From Xanthobacteraceae bacterium (GTDB lineage: Bacteria; Pseudomonadota; Alphaproteobacteria; Rhizobiales; Xanthobacteraceae), in the NCBI GenBank assembly GCA_031291445.1, contig JARLJA010000149.1, positions 1 to 64,000 on the forward strand: a stretch of 64,000 nt of DNA. The letters run 5' to 3'. Below the pieces are notes generated by a model, which saw nothing but the letters and a program-made list of their open reading frames with translations, did no database searches and was not told the DNA's origin. Within the stretch, counting starts at the first letter, position 1; each line of letters starts with the position of its first letter. Shown here piece by piece: positions 21,028-31,196 of the stretch. A program made the translations under genes and the position numbers.

Positions 21028-22624
21028 GTGCGAGGTCTCCCGTTGCTGCTCCGGCGGCCATCGCGGCCATGCGCCAGCCCAGCTTCTGGCGCAGCTCGTC
21101 GACGAGGCGCGGCAGGTCGGCCGGATTTTTGGCAAAGCCGAACAGGTTGGTGTCCGGGCGCGTCAGCATCGCGGTGACATGCTTGTCGGCAAGATAGGCC
21201 GCATAGACGCCCTCGAGGTCGATGATACGTTCCACGCCGGGGCCCGCATCGTCGGCCAGCGTGAACAGCCGGCAGCCGAGATCCCTCAAGAAGACGACCC
21301 GGGACGCATCGAGCACCACGGCAGGATTTCTCTCCGCGATCAGCGCGAAGCGATAGCCGACATGGTCGTCGAGCCTCGCCGTCGTACCGCCGACGCGCAC
21401 TTGCCCCTGCGGCGGCACAGAGCCGACGACCTTGCCGGCTTCACCGCGGCGTTCGTCCTGGATGAGACCGGCGCTCAACGGCGGAAATGGCGGCGGCGGC
21501 GGGATCAGGTTGAAGCGGAATGCCAGGTCGCGGATGAACGCCAAGGCGCGATTGTGGGTGTTCGAGACCTTGCCGAGCATCACCGCGGTCTTCATGACGC
21601 TCGCGACATGCGGACGCCGCTCCGCCTCATAGCTGTCGAGAATGTTCGGCGTCGCAGCGCCGCGCAGCACGAAGTCCAGCTTCCAGGCGATGTTGGCGGC
21701 GTCGCGGATGCCGGAACACGCTCCCTGGCCCAGAGAGGGAGGCATGGTGTGAGCAGCGTCGCCGCCGAGCAGGATTTCCCCCTTGCGCCAGCTCTGAGCC
21801 ATGCGGGATTCGAAGGTGTACACGACCTGGCGGATGATGCTGATATCGTCCGGTCCGACGTCGTGATAGTGCTTCAGGATCTTCCAGGCGGTTTCCGGCT
21901 TCTCCATCTCTGCCGTGGCCTCGTGCTTTAGCAGCGCGAACTCGAACCGCTGGCGGTTCTTGCCGATCGGCAGGAACATGTGGCTCCGCGCAGGGTCGCA
22001 GTACATCTTGGTCTCGTCGAAGCTCGACGCCATCGGCCGCTTGCGCTCGCCGTCGATGTTGAGCCAGCGCTCGTGGAAGCCGCTGTCGTCGCGCTCGATG
22101 CCGAGAGCGGAGCGGACGAAGCTGCGGGCGCCGTCGGCGCCGAAAACGTATCGCGCGCGCAGCGTCTCGCTGCGCTCGCCGGTTTTCACCGCGAGCTCGA
22201 CCGATCCCCCCGTGCTTTTCAGTCCGGTGAGCTCGGTGCCCTGGCGGACGCTGACGTTCGGCAGCGTGCGCACCCGGCGGTCGATGGCCGCCTCGATGTC
22301 AGGCTGGTGGATCGAGATGTGTGCCGGGAAGCCCATCGGAATGGTCGGAATCGCACCGGCGTCGATCAGGCGCTGGCCCTTCGCGTTGTAGAAGATGAAG
22401 GACGCGATCGGCGACGATTCGCGCAGCGCCTCGTCGATGTCGCAGACGAAGCTGAGGAGCCGCGCCGTTTCCCCGTCGATGTGGGTCAGCCGCGGCAGGC
22501 CGTACAGCGTCGGCCAGCGCTCGACGACCACGACACGGTGGCCGAGCTGGCCCAAGAGCGATGCGGCGGTGAGGCCGGTCGGCCCATAGCCGACGACGGC
22601 AACGTCGAAACCTGTTTGCGCCAC
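21014..22624 (-). CDS. FAD-dependent monooxygenase (MhpA-like aromatic hydroxylase), GTG start
   Basis: [73 protein letters not shown]; gggagg SD 7 nt before the GTG. Confidence 0.88.
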   Translation of the reverse strand: MAQTGFDVAVVGYGPTGLTAASLLGQLGHRVVVVERWPTLYGLPRLTHIDGETARLLSFVCDIDEALRESSPIASFIFYNAKGQRLIDAGAIPTIPMGFPAHISIHQPDIEAAIDRRVRTLPNVSVRQGTELTGLKSTGGSVELAVKTGERSETLRARYVFGADGARSFVRSALGIERDDSGFHERWLNIDGERKRPMASSFDETKMYCDPARSHMFLPIGKNRQRFEFALLKHEATAEMEKPETAWKILKHYHDVGPDDISIIRQVVYTFESRMAQSWRKGEILLGGDAAHTMPPSLGQGACSGIRDAANIAWKLDFVLRGAATPNILDSYEAERRPHVASVMKTAVMLGKVSNTHNRALAFIRDLAFRFNLIPPPPPFPPLSAGLIQDERRGEAGKVVGSVPPQGQVRVGGTTARLDDHVGYRFALIAERNPAVVLDASRVVFLRDLGCRLFTLADDAGPGVERIIDLEGVYAAYLADKHVTAMLTRPDTNLFGFAKNPADLPRLVDELRQKLGWRMAAMAAGAATGDLAHAAM

Positions 22625-22670
22625 GAAAAGTCCTCCCTTGATTTTGGCGGCGAGTCTGTGGGATTGACTT

Positions 22671-22718
22671 GCATTAGTAAAATCGATTGTTTCTATGGGA
22701 GGCATCCACATCTCGGAT
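22671..22718 (-). promoter_or_regulatory. Nod box (NodD-binding site) upstream of the monooxygenase/hydrolase operon
   Basis: Minus strand ATCCGAGATGTGGATGCCTCCCATAGAAACAATCGATTTTACTAATGC aligns without gaps to the nod-box consensus (AAACAATCRATTTTAC core exact; upstream ATC-N9-GAT exact, downstream ATA-N9-GAT). Confidence 0.85.
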
Positions 22719-22729
22719 GGATAGACCGC

Positions 22730-23656
22730 ATGCGCCTGAACGGCCTCGACCTGAACCTGCTGGTGGCGCTCGACGCTCTCATGACCGCGCGCAACCTCAC
22801 GGCGGCAGCGCGCAACATCAACCTCAGTCAGCCGGCGATGAGCGCGGCGGTGGGAAGGCTGCGAACCTATTTCAAGGACGACCTGTTCATCATGCGCGGG
22901 CGGGAACTGGTGCCGACGCCGCTTGCGGAATCGCTGGCCGCTCCGACGAGCGAGGCGCTGCTGCACATTCAGCTGACGATCGCGAGCCGGGAGGCGTTCG
23001 ATCCCGCCAAGTCCGACCGACGTTTCCGCGTCGTCGTGTCCGACTTCATGACCATCGTGTTCTTCCGCAGGGTCATCGAGCAGGTCGCGCGGGCGGCGCC
23101 CGGCGTCAGCTTCGAGCTGCTGCCGTTCGACGATCAGCCGGACGAGCCGCTGCGGCGCGGAGAGATCGATTTCCTGATCTTTCCCGAGATATTCATGCCG
23201 CCGGGCCATCCAAAGGCGAAGCTGTTCGACGAGACCATGGTCTGTGTTGGCTGCCGCTCGAACCGGCAGCTGACGGGCAAGCTGACGTTCGAGAAATACA
23301 TGTCGATGGGGCACGTGATGACCCAGTTCGGCAAGACACGAAAGCCCTCGATCGAGGAGTGGCTGCTGCTCGAGCACGGCATCAAACGGCGGATCGAGGT
23401 CGCCGTACAGAGCTTCAGCATGATCCCTCAGCTGCTGCTCGGGACCGTGCGTATTGCGACCATGCACCGGCGTCTGGCGCAATACTTCGCAAAGACGATG
23501 CCACTGCGGATCGTCAAGCTACCGGTGCCGCTTCCGGTATTTGCAGAGGCGATCCAGTGGCCGGCCCTTCATAACAGCGATCCGGCGAGCATTTGGCTAC
23601 GTGGTATCGTGTTGGCCGAAGCGAAGCGCATGCGAATTTCGCGCAGCTATTCGTAG
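22730..23656 (+). CDS. LysR-family transcriptional regulator, NodD-like
   Basis: [64 protein letters not shown].. and ..[35 protein letters not shown].. are characteristic of NodD. Confidence 0.88.
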   Translation: MRLNGLDLNLLVALDALMTARNLTAAARNINLSQPAMSAAVGRLRTYFKDDLFIMRGRELVPTPLAESLAAPTSEALLHIQLTIASREAFDPAKSDRRFRVVVSDFMTIVFFRRVIEQVARAAPGVSFELLPFDDQPDEPLRRGEIDFLIFPEIFMPPGHPKAKLFDETMVCVGCRSNRQLTGKLTFEKYMSMGHVMTQFGKTRKPSIEEWLLLEHGIKRRIEVAVQSFSMIPQLLLGTVRIATMHRRLAQYFAKTMPLRIVKLPVPLPVFAEAIQWPALHNSDPASIWLRGIVLAEAKRMRISRSYS

Positions 23657-24013
23657 CAGACAAGGTGTATCCCGCCGTATCCGACGACGTTTCGAATGAA
23701 CCGAGTCTGACACGAATTCTCGGTGTCGCCGGCGGCGGATGCACTCTACAAGGCCTGCCGGCGTTATGGATGCGGCTCTGGCGCCCCGACCGAGGCGGGG
23801 GATCGACGTTCGCGGAAGCGCGCAAGATGGTTTGCGGGTTTCGGTAGCTGCACTTGCCAAACACGCTTGTCCGAATGCGGGCAATGTCCTGTCAGGTCGA
23901 CCGTCAACCGGGGGCGCCGGCCGGGGAGGCTCTCTGGCGGTCCGGCGGTAGGTACGCTATGCACGCCAAGCGCCGCTCAATCCCGGGCGGCGCTTTCCAA
24001 CCCCGCCGGACGC

Positions 24014-24688
24014 ATGCCACGCAAGCCCACATCGTCGACAGTCAAGAAGGTGCGCAAAGTCCGCGGCAAAGGCCGGCCATCGGTCGAAGGCGCCGTCGGC
24101 CGCCAGAAGCTGATCGACGCGACGCGGGAATTGCTGCGCACGATTCCGCCGGCGCGCCTGACCTCGAACGACATTGCCCGGGCTGCCGGCGGCGACCGGG
24201 CTCTGGTCCGCTACTATTTCGGCACGATGGCCAACCTGTTCTCCGTGGTCGCGAGCGAGCTCTCGGCGGGGCTGGTGTCGTCGCTTTCGACTGCCGCGAA
24301 GGTCGACAACAACGCCACCGACAAGCTTCGGCACCGGATCCAGGAATTCGTCCGCTACGAGCTGGAGAATCCGGCGCTGCATCCGCTCTATACCGAGCAG
24401 TTGCTGAGCGATCAGTCGGCCGCCGCACGCAAGCTCGTTCGTCGCATTGCCTCGGAAGGGCACCTGACGTTCGAGGCGATCATCAAGGAGGGGCGGCGGT
24501 CGGGCGAGTTCCGCAAGGATTTCGACATCCGGCTGCTGGACATCGCGATCGTCGGCCTGTGCGAATTCATCGTGGTCGGCCAGCCCATCCTCGAGGCGTG
24601 GCTATCGCCCGGCGAACGGGTCAGCGACCTGCTGACACACTACGCGGATTTCGTCGCGGACCTCGTCGTCAACGGCATCAGGTCGTAA
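24014..24688 (+). CDS. TetR/AcrR family transcriptional regulator
   Basis: HTH ARLTSNDIARAAGGDRALVRYYFGTMANLF. Confidence 0.85.
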   Translation: MPRKPTSSTVKKVRKVRGKGRPSVEGAVGRQKLIDATRELLRTIPPARLTSNDIARAAGGDRALVRYYFGTMANLFSVVASELSAGLVSSLSTAAKVDNNATDKLRHRIQEFVRYELENPALHPLYTEQLLSDQSAAARKLVRRIASEGHLTFEAIIKEGRRSGEFRKDFDIRLLDIAIVGLCEFIVVGQPILEAWLSPGERVSDLLTHYADFVADLVVNGIRS

Positions 24689-25505
24689 AGCCTGGTCCGA
24701 GCAGCACACCGCCGTCGACGACGATCTGCGTTCCCGTGACATAGCTGCTTGCCGGCGAGGCCAGGAAGATGGCGGCGCCCTGAATCTCCTTCGTGGTCGC
24801 GAGCCGCCCGAGCGGGCTCAGATGCGCGAACGCGGCCTGCACCTCGGGCCTGTGCAGGTGGCCTCCGGCGATGTTGGTGATGAAGGGGCCGGGGGCGATC
24901 GCGTTGATCAGGATGTTGTAACCGGCAAGCTCGAGCGCGAGCTGCCGCACGAGATGAGCGGCGCCGGCCTTGGCCGGCATGTAGGGCGTGCTCACGATCG
25001 CTTCGGGCTTCAGTGCGGCGACCGACGTGGTGACGATGATGCGGCCGCTGCGACGCGGCTTCATCAGGCGCACGGCAGACTTGATCGTCGAGAACACCGA
25101 AGTGAGATCGGCAGCGATGATCCTGTCCCAGTGCTCGTCGCTGAGGGCGTCGATGGCGCCGGCCGGGCTGCGCCCGCCGTCCATGCCGATGAAGCCGGGG
25201 CCGGCATCGATGCCGGCGTTGGCGAAAACCACGTCGATCCGGCCTTGGGCTGCGGCAACCTCGTCGAACACCCGCACGATGGCCTGCCGATCGGTGACGT
25301 CGAGGATGCGACCCTCGACGCGCGCGCCGGCATCGCTCAGCCGCGTCGCTTCCCGCTCGAGCCGTGCGGCGTCGATGTCGGTCATGACGACGGTGGCGCC
25401 GTTCTCCGCCATGACTTCCGCATAGGCGAGGCCAATACCGCTCGCCGCTCCCGTGACGATGGTGACGGCACCGTCGACGGCAAACAGATCCGCGGTCCTC
25501 GCCAT
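24678..25505 (-). CDS. SDR family oxidoreductase
   Basis: VTGAASGIGLAYAE, FANAGID, YMPAKAGAAHLVR. Confidence 0.9.
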   Translation of the reverse strand: MARTADLFAVDGAVTIVTGAASGIGLAYAEVMAENGATVVMTDIDAARLEREATRLSDAGARVEGRILDVTDRQAIVRVFDEVAAAQGRIDVVFANAGIDAGPGFIGMDGGRSPAGAIDALSDEHWDRIIAADLTSVFSTIKSAVRLMKPRRSGRIIVTTSVAALKPEAIVSTPYMPAKAGAAHLVRQLALELAGYNILINAIAPGPFITNIAGGHLHRPEVQAAFAHLSPLGRLATTKEIQGAAIFLASPASSYVTGTQIVVDGGVLLGPGFTT

Positions 25506-25548
25506 GACGTTCGCGCTCCCTGAAAGCCGCGTGCTGCGGCTGCGAATG

Positions 25549-25582
25549 ATATTCTTTCTCAAATTCTCTTGACTGAGAATAT
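25549..25582. promoter_or_regulatory. Candidate dyad operator between SDR and ABC substrate-binding genes
   Basis: atattct..agaatat and nested ttctca..tgagaa inverted repeats in the divergent intergenic region. Confidence 0.4.
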
Positions 25583-25661
25583 ATCGCCGCGCCATATTCG
25601 GTCAACAAACAAGCGGCTGGCGCGCGTTGCGCGCACGGCTTCGTTCATCGGGGAGGGAAAC

Positions 25662-26909
25662 ATGAGCTTTCGAAGTGGTGTATCCGCGTTTGCCGTTGCC
25701 GCGGCGGCAGTGGTCTTCAGCGGCGGCGCGCACGCCGCGCCGAATTGCGGCCTCGCCAATGGCAAGAAGGCCGACGGCGCGCCGATCCCGATCGGGGCCA
25801 TCGTCAGCGCGACCGGTCTCGACGACTTCAGTTCCTCGGCGAAGGCGGCATCGGCCTATTTCAAGTGCGTCAACGACAACGGCGGCATCAACGGACGGCC
25901 GGTCGAATACACGGTGCTGGACGATCAGTGGCGTCCGGACGTGTCGGCCCAGGCCGCCGCAAGCCTGATCAAGGACAAGAAGGTCGTGGCGCTGGTCGGC
26001 GACATGAGCATTCCCGGCTGCGGCGCCAACGCGGCGATCTACAAGGCGGAAGGCGTGGTCGACATCCCGGCCGTCGGCGTGGTCCGCGAATGCTTCAACA
26101 GTCCGAACATCGCTCCGATCAATGCCGGTCCGCGGCTGAGCGCCATTGGCATCTCGCGCTTTGCCGTCGAGAAGCTCAACGCCAAGAGCCTGGTCTGCCT
26201 GACGCCCAAGATTCCCGGCGCCGCGGAATGGATCTGCGGCGGCATGGAGGCGTGGGGCAAGCTCCGCAACGTCAAGGTCTCGACCGTCACGTTCGATCCG
26301 GCATCGCCCGACATGACGTCGATCATTCTGCAGGCCGCCGCCGGCAGCCCCGATGCTGTCGTCCTCACCTTCTCGAAGGGTACCGTAGTCGCGGCGCTGG
26401 TCGCCGCCGAGCAGCAGGGTCTCGACAAGAAGACCAAGTTCGTCGGGCTCGCGTCGTCCTATGCGCTCGACCTTCCGCAGGCGGTGAGTCCGTACTGGGA
26501 CGGCAAGTACCACGTCAATCTCGAGTTCGCCCCCCTCGACAGCGCCGGTGCCGACGCCCAGAACTGGCGATCGATCATGGACAAGTACGGCAGCGCCAAC
26601 GATCCGCGCGACAATTTCTCCGAGGCGGGTTACCTCGCGGCGAAGGCGACGACCCAGGCGCTTTTGTCGCTCGATCCCGGCAAGATCGATCGCGCCGCGG
26701 TGACGACTGCGCTCAAGTCGATCAAGGACTTCAAGAGCGACATCCTCTGCAAGCCCTGGTACTTCGGCGAGGGCGCCCGTCACAACGCCAACCACAGCGG
26801 GCTGACCGCCGAGGTTGCCGGCGACAAGTGGAAGATCATCGGAGAATGCGTCGACGCGGATGATCCCGAATTGACGGAGATCTTCGCGGCCGAGAAGGCC
26901 GCCAAGTGA
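25662..26909 (+). CDS. ABC transporter substrate-binding protein (branched-chain amino acid type)
   Basis: Signal peptide; IPIGAIVSATGLDDFSSSAKAASAYFKCVNDNGGINGRPVEY. Confidence 0.88.
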   Translation: MSFRSGVSAFAVAAAAVVFSGGAHAAPNCGLANGKKADGAPIPIGAIVSATGLDDFSSSAKAASAYFKCVNDNGGINGRPVEYTVLDDQWRPDVSAQAAASLIKDKKVVALVGDMSIPGCGANAAIYKAEGVVDIPAVGVVRECFNSPNIAPINAGPRLSAIGISRFAVEKLNAKSLVCLTPKIPGAAEWICGGMEAWGKLRNVKVSTVTFDPASPDMTSIILQAAAGSPDAVVLTFSKGTVVAALVAAEQQGLDKKTKFVGLASSYALDLPQAVSPYWDGKYHVNLEFAPLDSAGADAQNWRSIMDKYGSANDPRDNFSEAGYLAAKATTQALLSLDPGKIDRAAVTTALKSIKDFKSDILCKPWYFGEGARHNANHSGLTAEVAGDKWKIIGECVDADDPELTEIFAAEKAAK

Positions 26910-27769
26910 ACTTGCAGTTCCTCGTGTCCGGGCTCGGCCTCGGGAGCGTGTATGCGCTCTCCGGGGTCAGCCTCGTGGTGCTGTACCGCGCGTCGGGCAC
27001 GCTGAACTTCGCGATCGGGGCGCTCGGCGCGCTGGGCGCCCACTGCGCGTGGACGCTGCTCAGCCTGAAATATCCGGCTTTCCTCGCGATCGTGGCGTCG
27101 GTCGTCGTCGCCGCCGCGGGTTCGTTTCTCTACGGGCGCTTCGTCGCGCCGGCATTGAGCCATCGGGACAGGAGCGTCAGGGCGGTCAGCACGCTGGGCT
27201 TTGCGCTGGTCCTGCTCGGCGTCATGGGATTGGTCTGGGGCGAGACCATTCCGCGCCGGCTGACCTTGCCGACGGATGCGGCCTACGTCGAATTGCTGTC
27301 GGTGAGGGTCACTTACACGAGGATCGTGGCGCTGGGGCTGGCGCTGGCCACGGTGGGTGCGATCGCGCTGCTGCTGTTCGGGACACGGATCGGACTCGCG
27401 ATGCGCTCGCTGGCGAGCGATCGCGAACTCGGTGGCATCCTCGGCATCAACACGACACGGGTCGATTCGATTGCCTGGTTGATTTCGGGTGCCATCGCGG
27501 GAGCATCCGGCCTCCTGCTCGGCGATCTGGTGCGGCTGCAGCCGAGCTTCCTCACCTTCCTGGTCATTCCGGCGGTCGCGGCGGCGCTGCTCGGCGGACT
27601 GACGTCGCTGGGTGGAACCATCGTCGGCGGCTTGGTGATCGGCGTGGTGGAGGGGATGCTGACTTCGTTTCCCGAGCTCGCGAGCTATCGGAGCGCGGCG
27701 CCGTTCCTGATCGCGCTGCTGTTCGTGGCGGTGGCCGGCAGGAGCCATTCCCTGCGGACGTCGCAATGA
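26906..27769 (+). CDS. Branched-chain amino acid-type ABC permease (LivH-like), GTG start
   Basis: LSGVSLVVLYRASGTLNFAIGALGALGAH; 4-bp overlap with upstream gene. Confidence 0.88.
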   Translation: MNLQFLVSGLGLGSVYALSGVSLVVLYRASGTLNFAIGALGALGAHCAWTLLSLKYPAFLAIVASVVVAAAGSFLYGRFVAPALSHRDRSVRAVSTLGFALVLLGVMGLVWGETIPRRLTLPTDAAYVELLSVRVTYTRIVALGLALATVGAIALLLFGTRIGLAMRSLASDRELGGILGINTTRVDSIAWLISGAIAGASGLLLGDLVRLQPSFLTFLVIPAVAAALLGGLTSLGGTIVGGLVIGVVEGMLTSFPELASYRSAAPFLIALLFVAVAGRSHSLRTSQ

Positions 27770-28797
27770 CCATGCAGGATGTATTCAGACCGTTCGACGG
27801 CGCGCGGTTGGGGCTTCGCAGCCAGCCGCATGCGCCGCTCGCCGTGCTGGTCGTGCTCGCGGTGACGGGGGTTGCGTTCGCCGGCAGCAGCTACTGGACG
27901 TCGGTCGCCACGTCGACCTGCGCCACGGCGCTGGTCGTCGCCGGTACCGCCCTGCTGTTCGGCCGACTCGGCCTGGTGTCGCTGTGCCAGTTCGCGCTCG
28001 CGGGAATCAGCGGCTGGGCGACGCTACGCATCCATCACGCGCTGCACCCGCCGTTCGAGGTCTCGCTCGTTCTGGGCGGCCTGTGCGCCAGCGTCATCGG
28101 CGTGGTCTGGGGACTTCCCGCCCTGCGGATTCGCGGGCTCTACCTTGCGCTCGTTACCCTGATGCTGGCGGGCGCGTTCCAGGTCGTCATCAACGTTACG
28201 GGCTTTCCCAACGGCGGCCCTGGCCTGCTCGGGCAGGTGGTCGACGGGCCGCGCGTCATGATGGACCGGCCGGCGATCGCGAGGAGCGACCAGGCGTATC
28301 TGATCTACGTGGCCGGGCTGTTGCTGAGCGGGCTGCTGTTGATCGAGTTGCATCGGGTCAGCAAGGCCGGGCGGGCCTGGGCACTGATCCGGCGCAGCGA
28401 GCAGATGGCGCAGGCCTCCGGGGTGCGCGTCGTCTTCTACAAGGCCTGGGCGTTCGCGCTGAGCGGCTGGCTCGCGGGCATCGGCGGCGGCGCGATGGCC
28501 TGCACGTTCGGGCAGCTCGACAGCAGCGCGTTCGGCGCATCGGAATCGATCCTGCTGTTCGCCCTGACCGTCGTCGGCGGCGCGACGTCGTGGCTTGGCG
28601 TCGTCGTCGCGGCGGTCCTGATGCGCGCGGTGCCGGCGCTGTTCAACCAGGTCGGCGTGAACGGGTTCGTCGCCATGATCCTGTTCGGCGTTGCGCTGGT
28701 GCATGCGTTGATCAACGCCCGCGAGGGGATCGCGGGGCAGATCATCGAATCCCTCAAGAGCGGAAAGTCCGCCGGCAACCGGGCGGAACGCCAATGA
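27766..28797 (+). CDS. Branched-chain amino acid-type ABC permease (LivM-like)
   Basis: Multi-TM; RIRGLYLALVTLMLAGAFQVVINVTGFPNGGPGL. Confidence 0.88.
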   Translation: MTMQDVFRPFDGARLGLRSQPHAPLAVLVVLAVTGVAFAGSSYWTSVATSTCATALVVAGTALLFGRLGLVSLCQFALAGISGWATLRIHHALHPPFEVSLVLGGLCASVIGVVWGLPALRIRGLYLALVTLMLAGAFQVVINVTGFPNGGPGLLGQVVDGPRVMMDRPAIARSDQAYLIYVAGLLLSGLLLIELHRVSKAGRAWALIRRSEQMAQASGVRVVFYKAWAFALSGWLAGIGGGAMACTFGQLDSSAFGASESILLFALTVVGGATSWLGVVVAAVLMRAVPALFNQVGVNGFVAMILFGVALVHALINAREGIAGQIIESLKSGKSAGNRAERQ

Positions 28798-29504
28798 TCC
28801 GCCTGGAGAACCTCACCGTGTCGTTCGGCGGCGTCACCGCGCTCGATGCGCTGGACGTGGAGCTGACGGCGCCGGTCGTCGGCCTGATCGGACCGAACGG
28901 CGCAGGAAAGACCACGCTGCTCAACGTGATGTCGGGCTTCGTGACGCCGCGGGGGGGAGACGTCTTCCTTGCCGGCCAGCGCCTGACCCATCTGAGGCCC
29001 GCCGACCGCGCGCGGCTCGGCCTGCGGCGCACGTTCCAGCAGGAGCAGGTCGTCGAGGAGCTGACGGTCTGGGAGAACGTGCAGGCCATCGCGGACCACC
29101 TCGCCGATCCGCGGCGGGGTCGCGCCGAGATCGCGCGCGCGATCGGGCGCGTCGGCCTGTCGGGCAAGGAACGGATGCCTGGCGCGCATCTCAACCTGCT
29201 GGAGCGACGCCTGGTCGAGCTGGCGAAAACCCTGGTCGGCGGTCCGAAAGCGATCCTGCTCGACGAGCCCGGTGCCGGCCTCGACGAGATCGAAAGCCGC
29301 CGGTTGTACACGCTGCTGAAGGACATTCCGGGCGAGCTCGGCGCGCAGATGGTGGTTATCGATCACGACGCAGAGATGATTTCGTCCTTCTGCGAGCAGA
29401 CCGTCGTCCTCGATTTCGGACGCCTGCTGGCGTGCGGGCCTACCAAAGCCGTCCTCAACGACGAAGCAGTTCGTCGCGCCTATCTCGGAAGCGCCTCGTC
29501 ATGA
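28794..29504 (+). CDS. ABC transporter ATP-binding protein (LivG-like)
   Basis: GPNGAGKTTLLNVMSG Walker A; LLDEPGAGLDEIES; note degenerate signature LNLLERRL. Confidence 0.9.
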   Translation: MIRLENLTVSFGGVTALDALDVELTAPVVGLIGPNGAGKTTLLNVMSGFVTPRGGDVFLAGQRLTHLRPADRARLGLRRTFQQEQVVEELTVWENVQAIADHLADPRRGRAEIARAIGRVGLSGKERMPGAHLNLLERRLVELAKTLVGGPKAILLDEPGAGLDEIESRRLYTLLKDIPGELGAQMVVIDHDAEMISSFCEQTVVLDFGRLLACGPTKAVLNDEAVRRAYLGSASS

Positions 29505-30229
29505 CGCTGCAAGATCGCCTCGAGATCGCCGATCTGTTCGTCGACCGCGGGCGGCGCCCCGTGCTGCGCGACATCCATCTCACCCTCGGATCCGCCGAGA
29601 TCCTGAGCCTGCTCGGCGCCAACGGGGCGGGAAAGTCGACGCTGGTGCTGGCGATCGGCGGCCTGCTGCCGGTGCGGTTGGGGACGATGAAGCTCGGCGA
29701 CGTGTCCCTGGTGGGCGCAGAGCCGTACGAGATCCGCAGACACGGCGTCGCCATCGTGCATCAGGGCCATCCCGTCCTGGGCGGACTGACGGTTCGGGAC
29801 AATTTGCGGACCGCGGGCCTGTTCCTGGGCAAGGCCGAGGCTGAGCGCCAGGTCGAGGCGGCGCTCGCCGTGCTGCCGGAGCTGAAGCCGAAGCTCGGCA
29901 TCGACGCGAGCGCGCTGTCCGGCGGCCAGAAGCAGATGCTCTGCATCGCCCAGGCCCTGATCATCCGGCCCCGCTTCCTTCTGATCGACGAACTGTCGTT
30001 CGGCCTCGCCCCCGCCATCGTGTCCCGGCTCGGCGACGTCATCAGGGATGTCGCGCTCAACGGTGTCGGCGTCCTGCTGATCGAGCAGTTCACCAGCCTC
30101 GCATTGTCGCTCGCCGATCGGGCGATGCTGCTGGAACGCGGCAAGGTCGTGTTCGAAGGAACGGCGCAGGAGCTCCGCGACCGTCCGTCGATCCTGCACG
30201 GCGCCTATCTGGCGGCGGCGGACGCTTGA
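29501..30229 (+). CDS. ABC transporter ATP-binding protein (LivF-like)
   Basis: GANGAGKSTLVLAIGG; LSGGQKQM; LIDELSFGLAP. Confidence 0.9.
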   Translation: MTLQDRLEIADLFVDRGRRPVLRDIHLTLGSAEILSLLGANGAGKSTLVLAIGGLLPVRLGTMKLGDVSLVGAEPYEIRRHGVAIVHQGHPVLGGLTVRDNLRTAGLFLGKAEAERQVEAALAVLPELKPKLGIDASALSGGQKQMLCIAQALIIRPRFLLIDELSFGLAPAIVSRLGDVIRDVALNGVGVLLIEQFTSLALSLADRAMLLERGKVVFEGTAQELRDRPSILHGAYLAAADA

Positions 30230-30270
30230 GGCGGGCCGAATACAGAAACGCATCGGGAAAGGAACAGCAT

Positions 30271-31161
30271 ATGCCGAGAGCGAGAGCAGGCAACGTCGAG
30301 ATCGAATATGTGAGGCATGGGCACGCAGCGGCCCCGGCCTTCCTGCTGTTGATGGGCGCCACCGAGCAGCTCGTGATGTGGCCGGATACCCTGATCGAGG
30401 CGCTGGTCGGCGCCGGATTCCAGGTCGTGACGTTCGACTATCGCGATGTCGGCCTGAGCACCAAGTTTGATGCCAGTGGTCCGGTCGACATTCCGAAGCT
30501 GGTCGGGGACCTGATGGCCGGACAGCCGGTCTCCGTGCCCTACACGCTGTCCGACATGGCACGGGATGCGGTCGCCGTGCTCGACGACTGCGGGCTTGCC
30601 GCGGCCCACGTCGCGGGCCTGTCGCTTGGCGGAATGATTGCGCAGGTGATGGCGATCGAGCATCCGTCCCGCGTGCTGAGCCTGACATCGATCGCGTCGA
30701 CCACCGGCGATCGGGACCTTCCGCCGCCGACGCCGGGCGCCGTGATGACCATGTTCGCCGTGCCGCCGGGCTCGCCTGACCAGGCGTGGATCGACGCGCG
30801 CGTTGCAGCGATGCGGGCCATGCAGGGCACCGCCTATGTCGCAACCGAGGCGGAGATGCGGGCGGCCGCGGAGGCTTCCGTGAAGCGCAACCTCTCGCCC
30901 GCGGGCGGCACGCGGCACATCGCGGCATCGATCGTGACGCCGCCGCGCGGCGAACTGCTCAAGTCGTTCCAGCGGCCTGCCCAAGCGATTCACGGGACGG
31001 ACGATCAGGTCATGTCGCCGCTGTGCGGGCGGCGTACCGCGGAGAGCCTGCCGAAAGGCCGGCTGATCATGATCAAGGGCATGGGCCACGGGCTGTCGCG
31101 CAGCCTGATGCCGGTCTGGGCCGAACATCTGATCGCGCTGGCCGGGACGGCCGTCGCCTAA
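30271..31161 (+). CDS. Alpha/beta hydrolase
   Basis: HVAGLSLGGMIAQ nucleophile elbow; C-terminal GMGHGLS. Confidence 0.88.
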   Translation: MPRARAGNVEIEYVRHGHAAAPAFLLLMGATEQLVMWPDTLIEALVGAGFQVVTFDYRDVGLSTKFDASGPVDIPKLVGDLMAGQPVSVPYTLSDMARDAVAVLDDCGLAAAHVAGLSLGGMIAQVMAIEHPSRVLSLTSIASTTGDRDLPPPTPGAVMTMFAVPPGSPDQAWIDARVAAMRAMQGTAYVATEAEMRAAAEASVKRNLSPAGGTRHIAASIVTPPRGELLKSFQRPAQAIHGTDDQVMSPLCGRRTAESLPKGRLIMIKGMGHGLSRSLMPVWAEHLIALAGTAVA

Positions 31162-31196
31162 GGCATTCGATCATTTGAGCGAGAACGAGGACGCAG

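Noticed and set aside
21014-23482. 822-aa minus-strand ORF giving the monooxygenase a ~285-aa N-terminal extension
   Set aside because: The extension runs antisense through the NodD-like gene; a GTG start with a good SD at 22624 gives a normal-length enzyme
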